Shown piece by piece: positions 1-8,594 of a stretch of DNA of 10,441 nucleotides. The stretch comes from CALJIC01 sp039805565 (GTDB lineage Bacteria > Chloroflexota > Chloroflexia > Chloroflexales > Roseiflexaceae), in contig JBDLTZ010000174.1 in the NCBI GenBank assembly GCA_039805565.1, positions 1 to 10,441 on the forward strand. Direction: 5' to 3'. Each line of letters starts with the position of its first letter. The first letter of the stretch is position 1. The translations under genes and the position numbers were made by a program. The notes under the pieces were generated by a model. The model was not told where the DNA came from and searched no databases. It saw only the letters and a list, made by a program, of their open reading frames with translations.

Positions 1-1
1 G

Positions 2-217
2 GTGGCCGAGGGGCGCGCGGAGTGCCGCCGCCTCGCCGACGACGCGCCGGCCGGCGTGGCGTGCGACGTGCGGCAGCTGGCGCAGATGGTGAGCCGCTAC
101 CTGCGGCCGCGCACCGCCGCCGCCTTCGGCCTGCTCGAACCACGTGAGCGCTCCGCTCTGGCCCTGCTGGACCGGCTGCTCAGCGGCCCTGCGCCCTTCA
201 CATCGGACTGGTACTGA
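2..217 (+). CDS. C-terminal fragment of an unrecognised protein (5' end outside the window)
   Basis: The reading frame is open to the left edge and ends at TGA 215-217, so only the last 71 or so residues are visible; the GTG at base 2 need not be the start. The fragment is rich in Arg, Ala and Leu, looks helical, and ends in ...FTSDWY. It has no membrane segment, no low-complexity stretch and no motif I can assign. Its stop overlaps the start of the downstream glycosyltransferase by one base (TGATG), a typical sign of translational coupling, and that gene has no clear ribosome binding site of its own. A role in the same glycan or cell-surface pathway is an inference from this coupling only. 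Confidence 0.6.
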   Translation: MAEGRAECRRLADDAPAGVACDVRQLAQMVSRYLRPRTAAAFGLLEPRERSALALLDRLLSGPAPFTSDWY

Positions 218-1254
218 TGCGTCCCCTCTATATTTCTCCTACCGGCCGCGGCGGCGTCGACTTCGGCATCCAGAACATCCTGCGCTCGGTGCGGCGCTAC
301 GGCGCCCCGCGCGCCGAGCTGCTGCGCCTGCCGGAGACCTATAACTTCGCGCCCTTCCTGATCCGGCGCGCCATGCCCCAAGGCTGGTGGGAGGGGTTCG
401 ACGTCATCCAGGGGCGCTCACGCGTCGGCTTTGCCCTGCGCGCCCCTGGCCGCCCGCTCGTCACCACCGTCCACCACCTGACCACTGACCCGGACCTCCA
501 GCCGTACAGCTCGCTCGGGCAGCGCGTCTTCTACCGCCTCGTCGAGAGCCGCTACGACGAGCGCTCGATCCGCAGCGCCGACGCGGTGGTGTGCGTCAGC
601 CGTTTCACCCAGCGCCAGGTGGAGCAGACCTACGGCGTGCGTGACACCCATTTGATCTTCGACGGGATCGACACCGATGTGTTCGTGCCGACGCCCGACA
701 TGGCGCGCGCCGACTATGGGCTTCCGCCCAGCGACGGACGCATCCGGCTGCTGTTCGTGGGCAACCGGACGCGGCGCAAGGGGTTCGACCTGCTGCCGAA
801 GATCATGGACCGCCTGCCGCGGGACTATGTGCTGTACTACACGGGGGGTTTCCAGGGGAGCGAGACGGCGCCGCCGCACCCGCGCATGGTGCCGATCGGC
901 TCGCCTGACCGCACCGGCCTTGTGGCGGCCTACCAGAGCTGTGACATCCTGCTGTTCCCCTCGCGATTGGAGGGCTTCGGCATCGCCCCGGCCGAGGCGC
1001 TCGCCTGTGGCCGCCCGGTCGTGACAACCGACGCCTCGGCACTGCCCGAGGTGGTGGACCACGGCCAGAACGGCTTCCTCTGCGCGCGCAACGACGTGGC
1101 CGCCTACGCCGATCGGGTGCGCGAGCTTGGCGAGGACGCCGCGCTCCGGCGGCGCTTCGGCGAGCACGGCCGCGCGAAGGTGGCGCGCTCCTTCGGCTAC
1201 GACCAGCTCGGCCAGGGGTTCGTGCGTCTGTACGAGCGCCTGCTCGGCAGGTAG
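217..1254 (+). CDS. Glycosyltransferase family 4 (GT-B fold)
   Basis: The product of 345 residues is a retaining GT-B glycosyltransferase of the GT4 type. It would move a sugar from a nucleotide-sugar donor to a glycan, lipid or small acceptor, probably at the cytoplasmic side of the membrane. The N-terminal half has a glycine-containing loop (residues 8-17) and the acceptor-domain stretch TTVHHLTTD (83-91). The segment ADAVVCVSRFT (121-131) and FDGID (148-152) lead into the C-terminal donor domain. There, LLFVGNRTRRKG (178-189) carries the basic donor-phosphate residues. The E-x7-E signature is E252 to E260 in LEGFGIAPAEALACGRPVV, followed by ALPEVVDHGQNGF (275-287). The length is slightly under the usual 350-400 but all core motifs are present. 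The start follows from the TGATG overlap with the preceding frame. Donor and acceptor cannot be read from the sequence. Confidence 0.93.
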   Translation: MRPLYISPTGRGGVDFGIQNILRSVRRYGAPRAELLRLPETYNFAPFLIRRAMPQGWWEGFDVIQGRSRVGFALRAPGRPLVTTVHHLTTDPDLQPYSSLGQRVFYRLVESRYDERSIRSADAVVCVSRFTQRQVEQTYGVRDTHLIFDGIDTDVFVPTPDMARADYGLPPSDGRIRLLFVGNRTRRKGFDLLPKIMDRLPRDYVLYYTGGFQGSETAPPHPRMVPIGSPDRTGLVAAYQSCDILLFPSRLEGFGIAPAEALACGRPVVTTDASALPEVVDHGQNGFLCARNDVAAYADRVRELGEDAALRRRFGEHGRAKVARSFGYDQLGQGFVRLYERLLGR

Positions 1255-1277
1255 CCCGCGGCAGTTGTGCATGAGCA

Positions 1278-1318
1278 GAGGCCACAGAGGCAGCTTCGCG
1301 CTCGCCCTCTGTGGCCTC
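1278..1318. terminator. Bidirectional hairpin terminator between convergent genes
   Basis: The arms 1278-1290 and 1306-1318 are perfect 13-base inverted repeats (GAGGCCACAGAGG and its complement). A 15-base loop lies between them and can itself form a short AGC/GCT stem. The hairpin lies in the 98-base gap between the glycosyltransferase stop and the stop of the opposite-strand binding-protein gene, so it can serve both. Neither side has a T-run, so it is not a classic intrinsic terminator; a role in RNA 3' end protection or assisted termination is possible. Confidence 0.7.
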
Positions 1319-1352
1319 CGTGCTGTGTCGCTCAGGTGTACTGCAATCCGCG

Positions 1353-2618
1353 CTAGGGGTCGAAGAACGGCCGCGTGCGCTCGACGGCGGCGGCCACCGC
1401 CTCCTCGACGCTGGCCCGCCCGTAGAAGGCGCGCTTCAGCTCCTCGCCTGCCAGGTCCTCGATGTCAGGCCAGGTCGGTAGCACCGGGACGGGCCGCACG
1501 TCGGGGATGACATCGAGGAATACCCGGCTCGAGGCAGGCTTCGCCGCGGGGTCCAGGAATGCCGGCGACTCGGCCACGGCGCGCAGCGAGGGGACCGTGC
1601 GCCCGGTCCCCGCCATAATGCGCTGGCCCTCGGGCGAGTTCGCGAACTCGATGAACCTCCAGGCCGCCCCTTTGCTGGCGCTGGACTTCGCCATGCAGTA
1701 GCCGTCGGCGTGCAGCACCCCGGCCGTCTGGCGGCCCTGCGGCAGCGCCGCGACGTCCCAGTCGAAGCTGGCGCTCGCGCGGTAGGTCGGGACGCCCCGG
1801 CGGCTGTTGAGGAACATCGCCATGTGCCCGGCCAGGAAGCGGCTCTCGCTGCCCTCAGTCTCCTCGGCGGCGGCGTCCGGCGCCACGTGGTGGCGCGTCT
1901 GGAGCTCGGTGAACCAGCGCACGGCCTCCAGCGCCTCGGGGCTGTCCAGCGTCAGCCGCGTTGGGTGCTGCGGGTCATCTACCAGGCTACCGCCGTTCTG
2001 CCAGATAAACGGCGCCGCCCGTAGCAGCGACACCTCCGTGCCTATGCCGTACTGGTCGGTGGTCCCATCGCCGTCTGTGTCGCGCGTGAGTGCCCGCGCC
2101 GCCGCCAGGAAATCGTCCCAGCTCCAGCCGGCCGCGGGGTGGGCCACGCCGGCCTGGTCGAACAGGTCCTTGTTGTAGTACACCACCAGGCTCGAGAGGT
2201 TCTGCGGGATGCAGGTCAGCGTCCCGTCCCAGGTGAAGGGCGCCAGCGCCTCCGCGTAGAAGTCGCCGGTGCTGATGACGTCGCTGCGGTCGAGGTACGG
2301 CCCAAGCGGCTCGAACGCGCCGCGGGCGGCGAAGGCGGCGTAGCGCCGGTAGTTGAGCAGCACGATGTCGGCGGGCGTGCCGGCGGCGAAGTCGGCGCCG
2401 AGCCGCTTGCGAAAGTCGCTCTGCCCGGGGATGTGCACGAGCGCGACGTCGATGTCCGGGTGCGCTCTGGTGAAGGCGGCGACGAGCTGGTCGTACGTCG
2501 CTTTCTCGGTGGCGTCGCCGGAGATCATGAATGTCACGCGGGCCGATGAGGTCGGCGCGCCGCACGTCCCGAGCAGCAGCGCGACCAGGGCAAGCAGGAG
2601 AGGGATTCGGAAACGCAT
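1353..2618 (-). CDS. ABC sugar importer substrate-binding lipoprotein (family 1 extracellular solute-binding protein)
   Basis: A 421-residue solute-binding protein of the MalE/UgpB type, which would capture a carbohydrate outside the cytoplasmic membrane and deliver it to the two permeases encoded upstream. The N-terminus is MRFR followed by a leucine-rich hydrophobic segment and a lipobox-like LGTC, with the predicted lipidated Cys19. Thr at the -1 position is unusual for a lipobox. Family landmarks are the FTRAHPDIDVALVHIPG strand (49-65), AAGTPADIVLLN (78-89) and LVVYYNKDLFDQAGV (144-158). An Asp-rich loop D180-T-D-G-D-G-T-T-D188-QYG is common in this family before the hinge. FIEFANSPEGQ (322-332) and a Pro-rich C-terminal region complete the fold. 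I chose ATG 2618, one base after the permease stop, because it places MRFR directly before the hydrophobic core and has GGAAGG just upstream. An in-frame ATG at 2630 would add four residues. The transported sugar is unknown. Confidence 0.93.
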   Translation of the reverse strand: MRFRIPLLLALVALLLGTCGAPTSSARVTFMISGDATEKATYDQLVAAFTRAHPDIDVALVHIPGQSDFRKRLGADFAAGTPADIVLLNYRRYAAFAARGAFEPLGPYLDRSDVISTGDFYAEALAPFTWDGTLTCIPQNLSSLVVYYNKDLFDQAGVAHPAAGWSWDDFLAAARALTRDTDGDGTTDQYGIGTEVSLLRAAPFIWQNGGSLVDDPQHPTRLTLDSPEALEAVRWFTELQTRHHVAPDAAAEETEGSESRFLAGHMAMFLNSRRGVPTYRASASFDWDVAALPQGRQTAGVLHADGYCMAKSSASKGAAWRFIEFANSPEGQRIMAGTGRTVPSLRAVAESPAFLDPAAKPASSRVFLDVIPDVRPVPVLPTWPDIEDLAGEELKRAFYGRASVEEAVAAAVERTRPFFDP

Positions 2619-2619
2619 A

Positions 2620-3561
2620 CTACCTTCCATAGACTCCCGCCAGGCGCGCGTCCGGCCAGAAGGCGCGCTGGGCCAGCAGAAATACCGCCAGCACCGGCAG
2701 CGTCATCACCACCGAGGCCGCCATCAGCAGCGGGCCGCCGGTGACGTCCATCTGCTGCATGATCCGCAGACCCACCGCAAGCGTGTAGCGCTCGTCCGTT
2801 CTGAGGTACAGCAGGGGGTTGATGAAATCGCTCCAGTACTGGACGAACGTGAGCACCCCCACGGCCATCGTCGCCGGGCGCGCCAGTGGCATCGCGACGT
2901 GCGCCCAGATGCCGAGCGCGCCCATACCCTCGACGCGGGCGGACTCGAACAGCGCCTGGGGTGTGCGCCGGAAGCTCCAGTAGAACAGCAGCACGAACAG
3001 CGGGCTCGAGCCCATCCAGACCGGCGCGAGCAGCGGCCAGACCGTATCGATCAGGTGCAGCTGCGTGAACATCACGAAGCGGGTGAGCCACAGCGCCGTG
3101 ACGGGCACCATGCGCAGGGCGACGGCGAGCGTCAGGAGCAGGTAGCGCTCGCGCGGCGGGAGCTGGGCCATAGCGAACCCGGCCCACGAGGCGACGAGGA
3201 TGGTAGCGGGGACGGCCAGGGCGCTGATGAGCAGCGAGTTGGCGGCGTAGCGGGCGAGCGGCGCCACAGCGAAGATCCGCTCGTAGTTCGACCAGGACAG
3301 GCTCTCGGGCAGCCACGCCGCAGCCCGCAGGGCCTGGCCGGCCGGCTGGAGCGAGGCGGCCAGCACGAGTACCAGCGGCCCGACGAAGAGCAGCGCCGCG
3401 GCGGCGGCCGCAGTGTGGAACGCGAGTGTGCGCAGCCATGCTCGGAGGTGCGTCTTCGGCTTTGGCACAGCGCTGGTGGCGCGCACAGCCAGCCCCCGAG
3501 CGCGTGTCTCCTGGTGCTCCACGCCCTCGCTGGCGAGATGTTCCGCCGGCGGCCTAGACAT
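2620..3561 (-). CDS. ABC sugar importer permease, MalG-like
   Basis: A 313-residue inner-membrane permease of the carbohydrate uptake (CUT1) class, expected to form the channel with the MalF-like partner. After a hydrophilic N-terminal extension of about 45 residues, there are about six hydrophobic segments (roughly 46-70, 105-130, 139-160, 174-196, 228-248 and 276-298). The cytoplasmic EAA loop that docks onto the ATPase is ESARVEGMGALGIWAHVAMP (206-225), with the conserved Gly and Pro. The ATG lies inside the end of the upstream permease gene (8-base overlap, ATGTCTAG), with GAGG three bases before it, so translational coupling is likely. The extension is longer than usual; a later GTG start cannot be excluded. 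Confidence 0.93.
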   Translation of the reverse strand: MSRPPAEHLASEGVEHQETRARGLAVRATSAVPKPKTHLRAWLRTLAFHTAAAAAALLFVGPLVLVLAASLQPAGQALRAAAWLPESLSWSNYERIFAVAPLARYAANSLLISALAVPATILVASWAGFAMAQLPPRERYLLLTLAVALRMVPVTALWLTRFVMFTQLHLIDTVWPLLAPVWMGSSPLFVLLFYWSFRRTPQALFESARVEGMGALGIWAHVAMPLARPATMAVGVLTFVQYWSDFINPLLYLRTDERYTLAVGLRIMQQMDVTGGPLLMAASVVMTLPVLAVFLLAQRAFWPDARLAGVYGR

Positions 3562-4510
3562 CGTCCTCGTACCCCCAGCCGCCGAGCGCCAGGTGCGCGA
3601 GCGCGATCAGCGCGGCGACGCCCAGGAAGACCAGCAGCATCATCGCCGCTCCCTCGCCGAACCGTAGGCGGTCGAAGGCGACCTGGTACATCAGCAGCGG
3701 CACGAAGAGCGTGGCGTAGTACGGGCCGCCGCCGGTCATGAGCAGCGCCGGTGCGAAGGTACTCTGGGCGCTCACGATGATGTCGCGGATGGTGATCAGC
3801 AGTAGCCACGGTGCGAGCAGCGGCAGCGTGATGTGGCGCAGGCGAGCCCACGCCCCCGCGCCGTCGATGTCGGCGGCGTCGTAGTACGAGCGCGGGATCT
3901 CCTGCAGGCCGGCGAGCAGCACTACCAGCCCCTCCCCAATCTGGAACAGCCCCATGAGGACGATCGCCGGCAGCGCGGTGCTGGTATCCGCCAGCCACGC
4001 GGGGGTGGGCAGGCCGAGCGTGCCGAGCAGGGCGTTCAGCGGGCCGTAGGCCGGGTTGAAGATCCAGAGCCAGGCGAGGGCGTAGGCCGGGCTGGGGACG
4101 ATCGTGGGGAGGTAGACGGCAGCGCGGTAGACCGATGAGCCGCGCCTGGCGCGGCCGAGCAGCAGGGCGAGCCCGAGCGCCGCGATGAGTCGTGCGGGCA
4201 CGCTCAGACCCACGAACAGGAGGGAGTTGCGCGCCGCGGTGAGGAAGAGCTGGTCGCCGAGCAGTTGCTGGAAGTTGCCCAGGCCGCGCCACTCAGGTGT
4301 GGTCAGGCCATCGTACTCGGTGAATGCCAGGACGAAGGAAAGCGCGGCCGGCACGACGACGAGCACGAGCATCCCGACCAGAAACGGCGCGAGCATGAGG
4401 TACAGGCTGGCGCGATAGGACCACAGCCACCGGGGGCGCCGCGGCGGCGGCGCCCGGGCAGACTGGGTGAGCCGCCTGTGATCAATATGTTGGTCCACGG
4501 TGTCGGGCAT
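3554..4510 (-). CDS. ABC sugar importer permease, MalF-like
   Basis: A 318-residue membrane permease, first gene of the three-gene importer operon. A basic N-terminus (RRPRWLWSYR, 24-33) precedes hydrophobic segments at roughly 34-63, 94-118, 127-152, 178-200, 231-248 and 286-309, the usual six for this type. The EAA loop is DAADIDGAGAWARLRHITLP (211-230); Asp replaces the first Glu, which is common. TFAPALLMTGGGPYYAT (251-267) is typical of sugar permeases of this family. No ribosome binding site precedes the ATG. Instead a perfect -10 box ends five bases upstream, suggesting that the mRNA begins at or next to the start codon. A GTG at codon 5 is an alternative start. The ATPase partner is not in the window. 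Confidence 0.93.
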   Translation of the reverse strand: MPDTVDQHIDHRRLTQSARAPPPRRPRWLWSYRASLYLMLAPFLVGMLVLVVVPAALSFVLAFTEYDGLTTPEWRGLGNFQQLLGDQLFLTAARNSLLFVGLSVPARLIAALGLALLLGRARRGSSVYRAAVYLPTIVPSPAYALAWLWIFNPAYGPLNALLGTLGLPTPAWLADTSTALPAIVLMGLFQIGEGLVVLLAGLQEIPRSYYDAADIDGAGAWARLRHITLPLLAPWLLLITIRDIIVSAQSTFAPALLMTGGGPYYATLFVPLLMYQVAFDRLRFGEGAAMMLLVFLGVAALIALAHLALGGWGYEDDV

Positions 4511-4521
4511 CTCGGATTATA
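4511..4521 (-). promoter_or_regulatory. Candidate promoter (-10 TATAAT) for the importer operon, likely leaderless
   Basis: On the - strand, TATAAT (bases 4521 to 4516) matches the sigma-70 type -10 consensus exactly and is separated from ATG 4510 by only five bases. With the usual 6-8 base distance, transcription would start at or within a base or two of the ATG. No good -35 hexamer is seen 16-18 bases upstream and no TG extension is present. The assignment therefore rests on the -10 match, its AT-rich contrast to the local GC-rich DNA, and its position. Confidence 0.5.
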
Positions 4522-4555
4522 GCCTACCACGGTATTGTACCGCATCGCCGAGATA

Positions 4556-4591
4556 CTGATGACGCTGAGGGAGTATCCCCAGCGTCATCAG
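4556..4591. terminator. Hairpin terminator after the crystallin-module gene
   Basis: The arms 4556-4566 and 4581-4591 pair perfectly over 11 bases. The stem continues G4567-C4580 and, after one bulged A (4568), three more G-C pairs (4569-4571 with 4577-4579), leaving a five-base loop AGTAT. It lies 32 bases past the stop of the - strand crystallin-type gene and upstream of the importer promoter, so it would insulate the two units. There is no T-run after the stem, as with the hairpin at 1278-1318. Confidence 0.65.
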
Positions 4592-4622
4592 CGTGAGTGC
4601 CCGTTCGGTTCTTCAGCGATCC

Positions 4623-6215
4623 CTACCGCCGCCGCACGCTCACCGACGTGGCCTCGTTGCTGCCCACGCCGTCGTTCCGCAGGTCTGGGTCGCTCTCGAC
4701 GAATGTCGAGGAGGCGCCGCTGAAGCTCAGGTCGCGGTACAGGGCCACGCTGTAGCGCCCGAACACTCGCACCGACGAAATGACGTCGTTCAGAGCGTAC
4801 GTGCGCAGGTCAGGCACGTCGCCGGTGACGCGGATGCACGTGCTGCGGTAGTTTGTGCCCTGGTAGAGGTACACGCCCTCGCTGCCGTCGCAGGCCCCAA
4901 CTACTGGCCCTGGCTGTGGCTGTGGCTGGGGCTGCGGCTGTGGCTGCGGCTGGGGCTGCCCGCTGCGCGCCACTCGCAGCGATGTCGTCTGGTTGTCGCC
5001 GATCGGGTTATCCGCCAGGTTCGGGTCGTCCGCCACGAACGCCGAAGACTGCCCAGTGGCGCTCAGGTCGCGGAAGAGCGTCGTCGTCCAGCTCCCCACC
5101 ACCCGCAGCGACGAGGTGGAGTCGTCCATCCCGAACGGCCGCAGATCGCCGACGTCGCCGGTGAAGCGGGCGCAGCGGCCCTGGTAGTTCGGGTGCTCGT
5201 AGAGGTACACGCCCTGGCTGCCGTCACACGCGTTGCCGGGGGCTGGAGCCGGCGTCGGTGCGGGCGCCGGGCCCGTCACGCGCGCTGAGGTCGCCTGGTT
5301 GTCGCCGATGCGGTTGTCGGTCAGGTTCGGGTCGTCGGCGGTGAACGTCGAGTTCTCGCCGGTCACGCTCAGGTCGCGCGCTAGGGTGACGGTGTACTTG
5401 CCGATGATGCGCAGCGACGATGCCGTGTCGTCAAAGGCGATCGTGCGGAGGTCAGGCGTGTCAGCGGTGATCCGGACGCAGCGGCCCTGGTAGTTCGGGT
5501 GCTCGTAGAGGTACACGCCCTCGGCACCGGTGCAGGTGTTCGGCCCGCCGCTCGTGCGCGCCACGCGTAGTGAGCTCGCCCGCCGTGTGCCCACCGTGGT
5601 GCTGTTGAGATCCTCGATGCTCTGGCTCAGGCTGACCTCCGCGCCGCCGTAGGTGCCGTCCACAAATAGCCGCGCCGTGTAGGGGCCCACGATCCGTACC
5701 GACGAAGCCTGGTTGTTGAACACCTGCCGCCCGAGGTCGGACTCGTCGCCGGTGTAGCGCACGCAGCGCCCGGTGAAGCGCGTGCCCTCAAACAGGTAGA
5801 CGCCGTCGCCGCGGCAGGTCTGGTCGCCCGTCTGCCGGTAGCCGCGGATCACGCGCACCGAACTGGTTCGGTTATCGTCCACGATCGAGCCGCGCAGCTC
5901 CGTGCTGTCTGCGCTGTAGGCCGAGGCCACGTTGCCATAGTTCTGGTCTACGTACAGCACGGCCGTGTAGGTGCCCACGATTCGTACTGAGGAGGCCGCG
6001 TTGTTGAAGTTGGAGGCGCTCAGGTCCGAGACGTCAGACGTCACCCGGATGCAGCGCCCCTGGTAGTTCGCGCTCTCGTAGAGGTAGATGCCCTCGCCGC
6101 CGTCGCAGCTTCTCACCTGGGCCACGGGCGCCGCACCGGCGGTGCCGGCAACGGCCGCGAGCGCCGAAAGAGCCACGAGCAGCGCAACAAGAAGATGGGG
6201 AATGCCCCTGCGCAT
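4623..6215 (-). CDS. Secreted protein of five tandem beta/gamma-crystallin modules, predicted calcium-binding
   Basis: The 530-residue product starts with a Sec signal peptide (MRRG, a hydrophobic core to about residue 24, AGA-A cleavage after about residue 28). The mature part is five modules of about 88 residues: 37-125, 134-220, 228-315, 330-417 and 442-530. Each opens with Cys, G(V/I)YLYE-like and N-Y-x-G-R-C text, so each has two cysteines 17-18 residues apart, probably a disulfide. Each module holds two Greek-key motifs. The first keeps the calcium double-clamp signature [ND][ND]xx[ST]S in all five modules (N71, N167, D262, D364, N476). The second keeps it in modules 1, 3 and 4 (D114, D305, D407), is relaxed in module 5 and lost in module 2. 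Linkers are PA-rich (316-326) and eight QP pairs (420-435). Start ATG 6215 is supported by AAGGAAAGG seven bases upstream; the frame is open further upstream without a better start. Extracellular matrix, surface or inhibitor roles are possible; none is shown. Confidence 0.85.
   Translation of the reverse strand: MRRGIPHLLVALLVALSALAAVAGTAGAAPVAQVRSCDGGEGIYLYESANYQGRCIRVTSDVSDLSASNFNNAASSVRIVGTYTAVLYVDQNYGNVASAYSADSTELRGSIVDDNRTSSVRVIRGYRQTGDQTCRGDGVYLFEGTRFTGRCVRYTGDESDLGRQVFNNQASSVRIVGPYTARLFVDGTYGGAEVSLSQSIEDLNSTTVGTRRASSLRVARTSGGPNTCTGAEGVYLYEHPNYQGRCVRITADTPDLRTIAFDDTASSLRIIGKYTVTLARDLSVTGENSTFTADDPNLTDNRIGDNQATSARVTGPAPAPTPAPAPGNACDGSQGVYLYEHPNYQGRCARFTGDVGDLRPFGMDDSTSSLRVVGSWTTTLFRDLSATGQSSAFVADDPNLADNPIGDNQTTSLRVARSGQPQPQPQPQPQPQPQPGPVVGACDGSEGVYLYQGTNYRSTCIRVTGDVPDLRTYALNDVISSVRVFGRYSVALYRDLSFSGASSTFVESDPDLRNDGVGSNEATSVSVRRR
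4911..4958 (-). repeat. Hexanucleotide repeat encoding (Gln-Pro)8 linker
   Basis: Eight consecutive CAG/CCA-CCG/CCC-type hexamers encode eight Gln-Pro pairs between crystallin modules 4 and 5. The unit varies only at third positions. Such a linker is expected to be extended and protease-resistant, and its hexamer array is prone to length change by slippage. Confidence 0.85.
5171..5215 (-). repeat. 45-bp exact direct repeat, copy in crystallin module 4
   Basis: These 45 bases are identical to 5477-5521, exactly 306 bases (102 codons) away. They encode the shared stretch GVYLYEHPNYQGRC and one flanking residue on the N-terminal side. Identity at third codon positions, in contrast to the diverged rest of the modules, points to recent duplication or gene conversion. 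Confidence 0.9.
5477..5521 (-). repeat. 45-bp exact direct repeat, copy in crystallin module 3
   Basis: Second copy of the repeat at 5171-5215, at the equivalent place in module 3. The match stops at both ends with the first differing base (5476 A against 5170 G; 5522 C against 5216 G). Confidence 0.9.
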
Positions 6216-6222
6216 TGTGCTG

Positions 6223-6233
6223 CCTTTCCTTCC
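6223..6233 (-). promoter_or_regulatory. Ribosome binding site fixing the crystallin-type gene start
   Basis: On the - strand GGAAGGAAAGG precedes ATG 6215 with seven bases between its last G and the ATG. This, with the signal peptide directly after the ATG, decides the start against in-frame ATG codons further upstream (up to 6377). Confidence 0.7.
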
Positions 6234-6321
6234 TTTCGCCCGTCGTGGGGCGTCTGAGCAAACGAGCTCCATATGAAGGACGATCGGCGCCCCTGTTTCG
6301 TTCCCTCCCTCTGCCCGAGCC

Positions 6322-6359
6322 TCAGCACTACACTGCTCAGCACACTCGGCCATCAGCAC
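6322..6359. repeat. Three direct heptamer repeats TCAGCAC, 15-16 bases apart
   Basis: TCAGCAC occurs at 6322-6328, 6337-6343 and 6353-6359, each preceded by C or A and followed by T or A. The spacing of 15 and 16 bases is not far from one and a half helical turns. The array lies 107-144 bases upstream of the crystallin-type gene, a plausible place for a regulator binding array; function is inferred only. Confidence 0.4.
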
Positions 6360-6387
6360 TGGCGCCTCACGGCTCACGACTCAGCCC

Positions 6388-6416
6388 TCGACGCTTCGCA
6401 CCTGTCAGACTATGCT
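6388..6416 (+). promoter_or_regulatory. Weak candidate promoter for the propeller gene
   Basis: TCGACG (6388-6393) and TATGCT (6411-6416) each match four of six consensus positions and are spaced by 17 bases. Transcription would start near 6423, about 115 bases before ATG 6537. The match is modest and could be chance. Confidence 0.25.
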
Positions 6417-6536
6417 ATCATCGTGCAGTAGTGCGGCGCACCGCCCCACGGCGGGGCTCGCCCCCTATTCCTTCGGTGAAGCCCCTGACGAGCGAGAAAG
6501 GATCGCGCCGCCGGCCCCGCCGGCACGTGACCGCCT

Positions 6537-8567
<2,031 letters not shown>

Positions 8568-8594
8568 ACGCTGCCCGTCGTCCCGGTCCACGAC

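Larger units (their letters stand above)
6216..6536. other. Divergent intergenic region of about 320 bases
   Basis: No convincing gene is present. It separates the - strand crystallin-type gene from the + strand propeller gene and must hold both promoters. Visible elements are the crystallin RBS, three TCAGCAC direct repeats at 6322, 6337 and 6353, and a weak + strand promoter candidate at 6388-6416. The - strand promoter could not be identified. Confidence 0.6.

Noticed and set aside
418..1272. Long - strand open frame opposite the glycosyltransferase gene
   Set aside because: High GC content produces long antisense frames. Its translation is His/Ala/Val-rich without motifs, while the + strand frame has clear GT4 signatures.
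2047..2081. Asp-rich DxDGDGxxD loop in the binding protein as a dockerin or EF-hand domain
   Set aside because: The single loop occurs in the usual place for family 1 solute-binding proteins and has no second copy or dockerin context.
2353..4292. Long open frames overlapping the permease genes (2353-3741 + and 3132-4292 -)
   Set aside because: Their translations are Arg/Pro/Ala-rich shadow sequences. The permease frames have membrane segments, EAA loops and operon overlaps.
4908..4960. Possible CRISPR-like or minisatellite array
   Set aside because: It is a short in-frame hexamer array coding for Gln-Pro pairs inside a gene, without spacers.
6216..6377. N-terminal extension of the crystallin-type protein up to ATG 6377
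   Set aside because: It would bury the signal peptide 54 residues inside the protein. ATG 6215 has a good ribosome binding site directly before the signal peptide.
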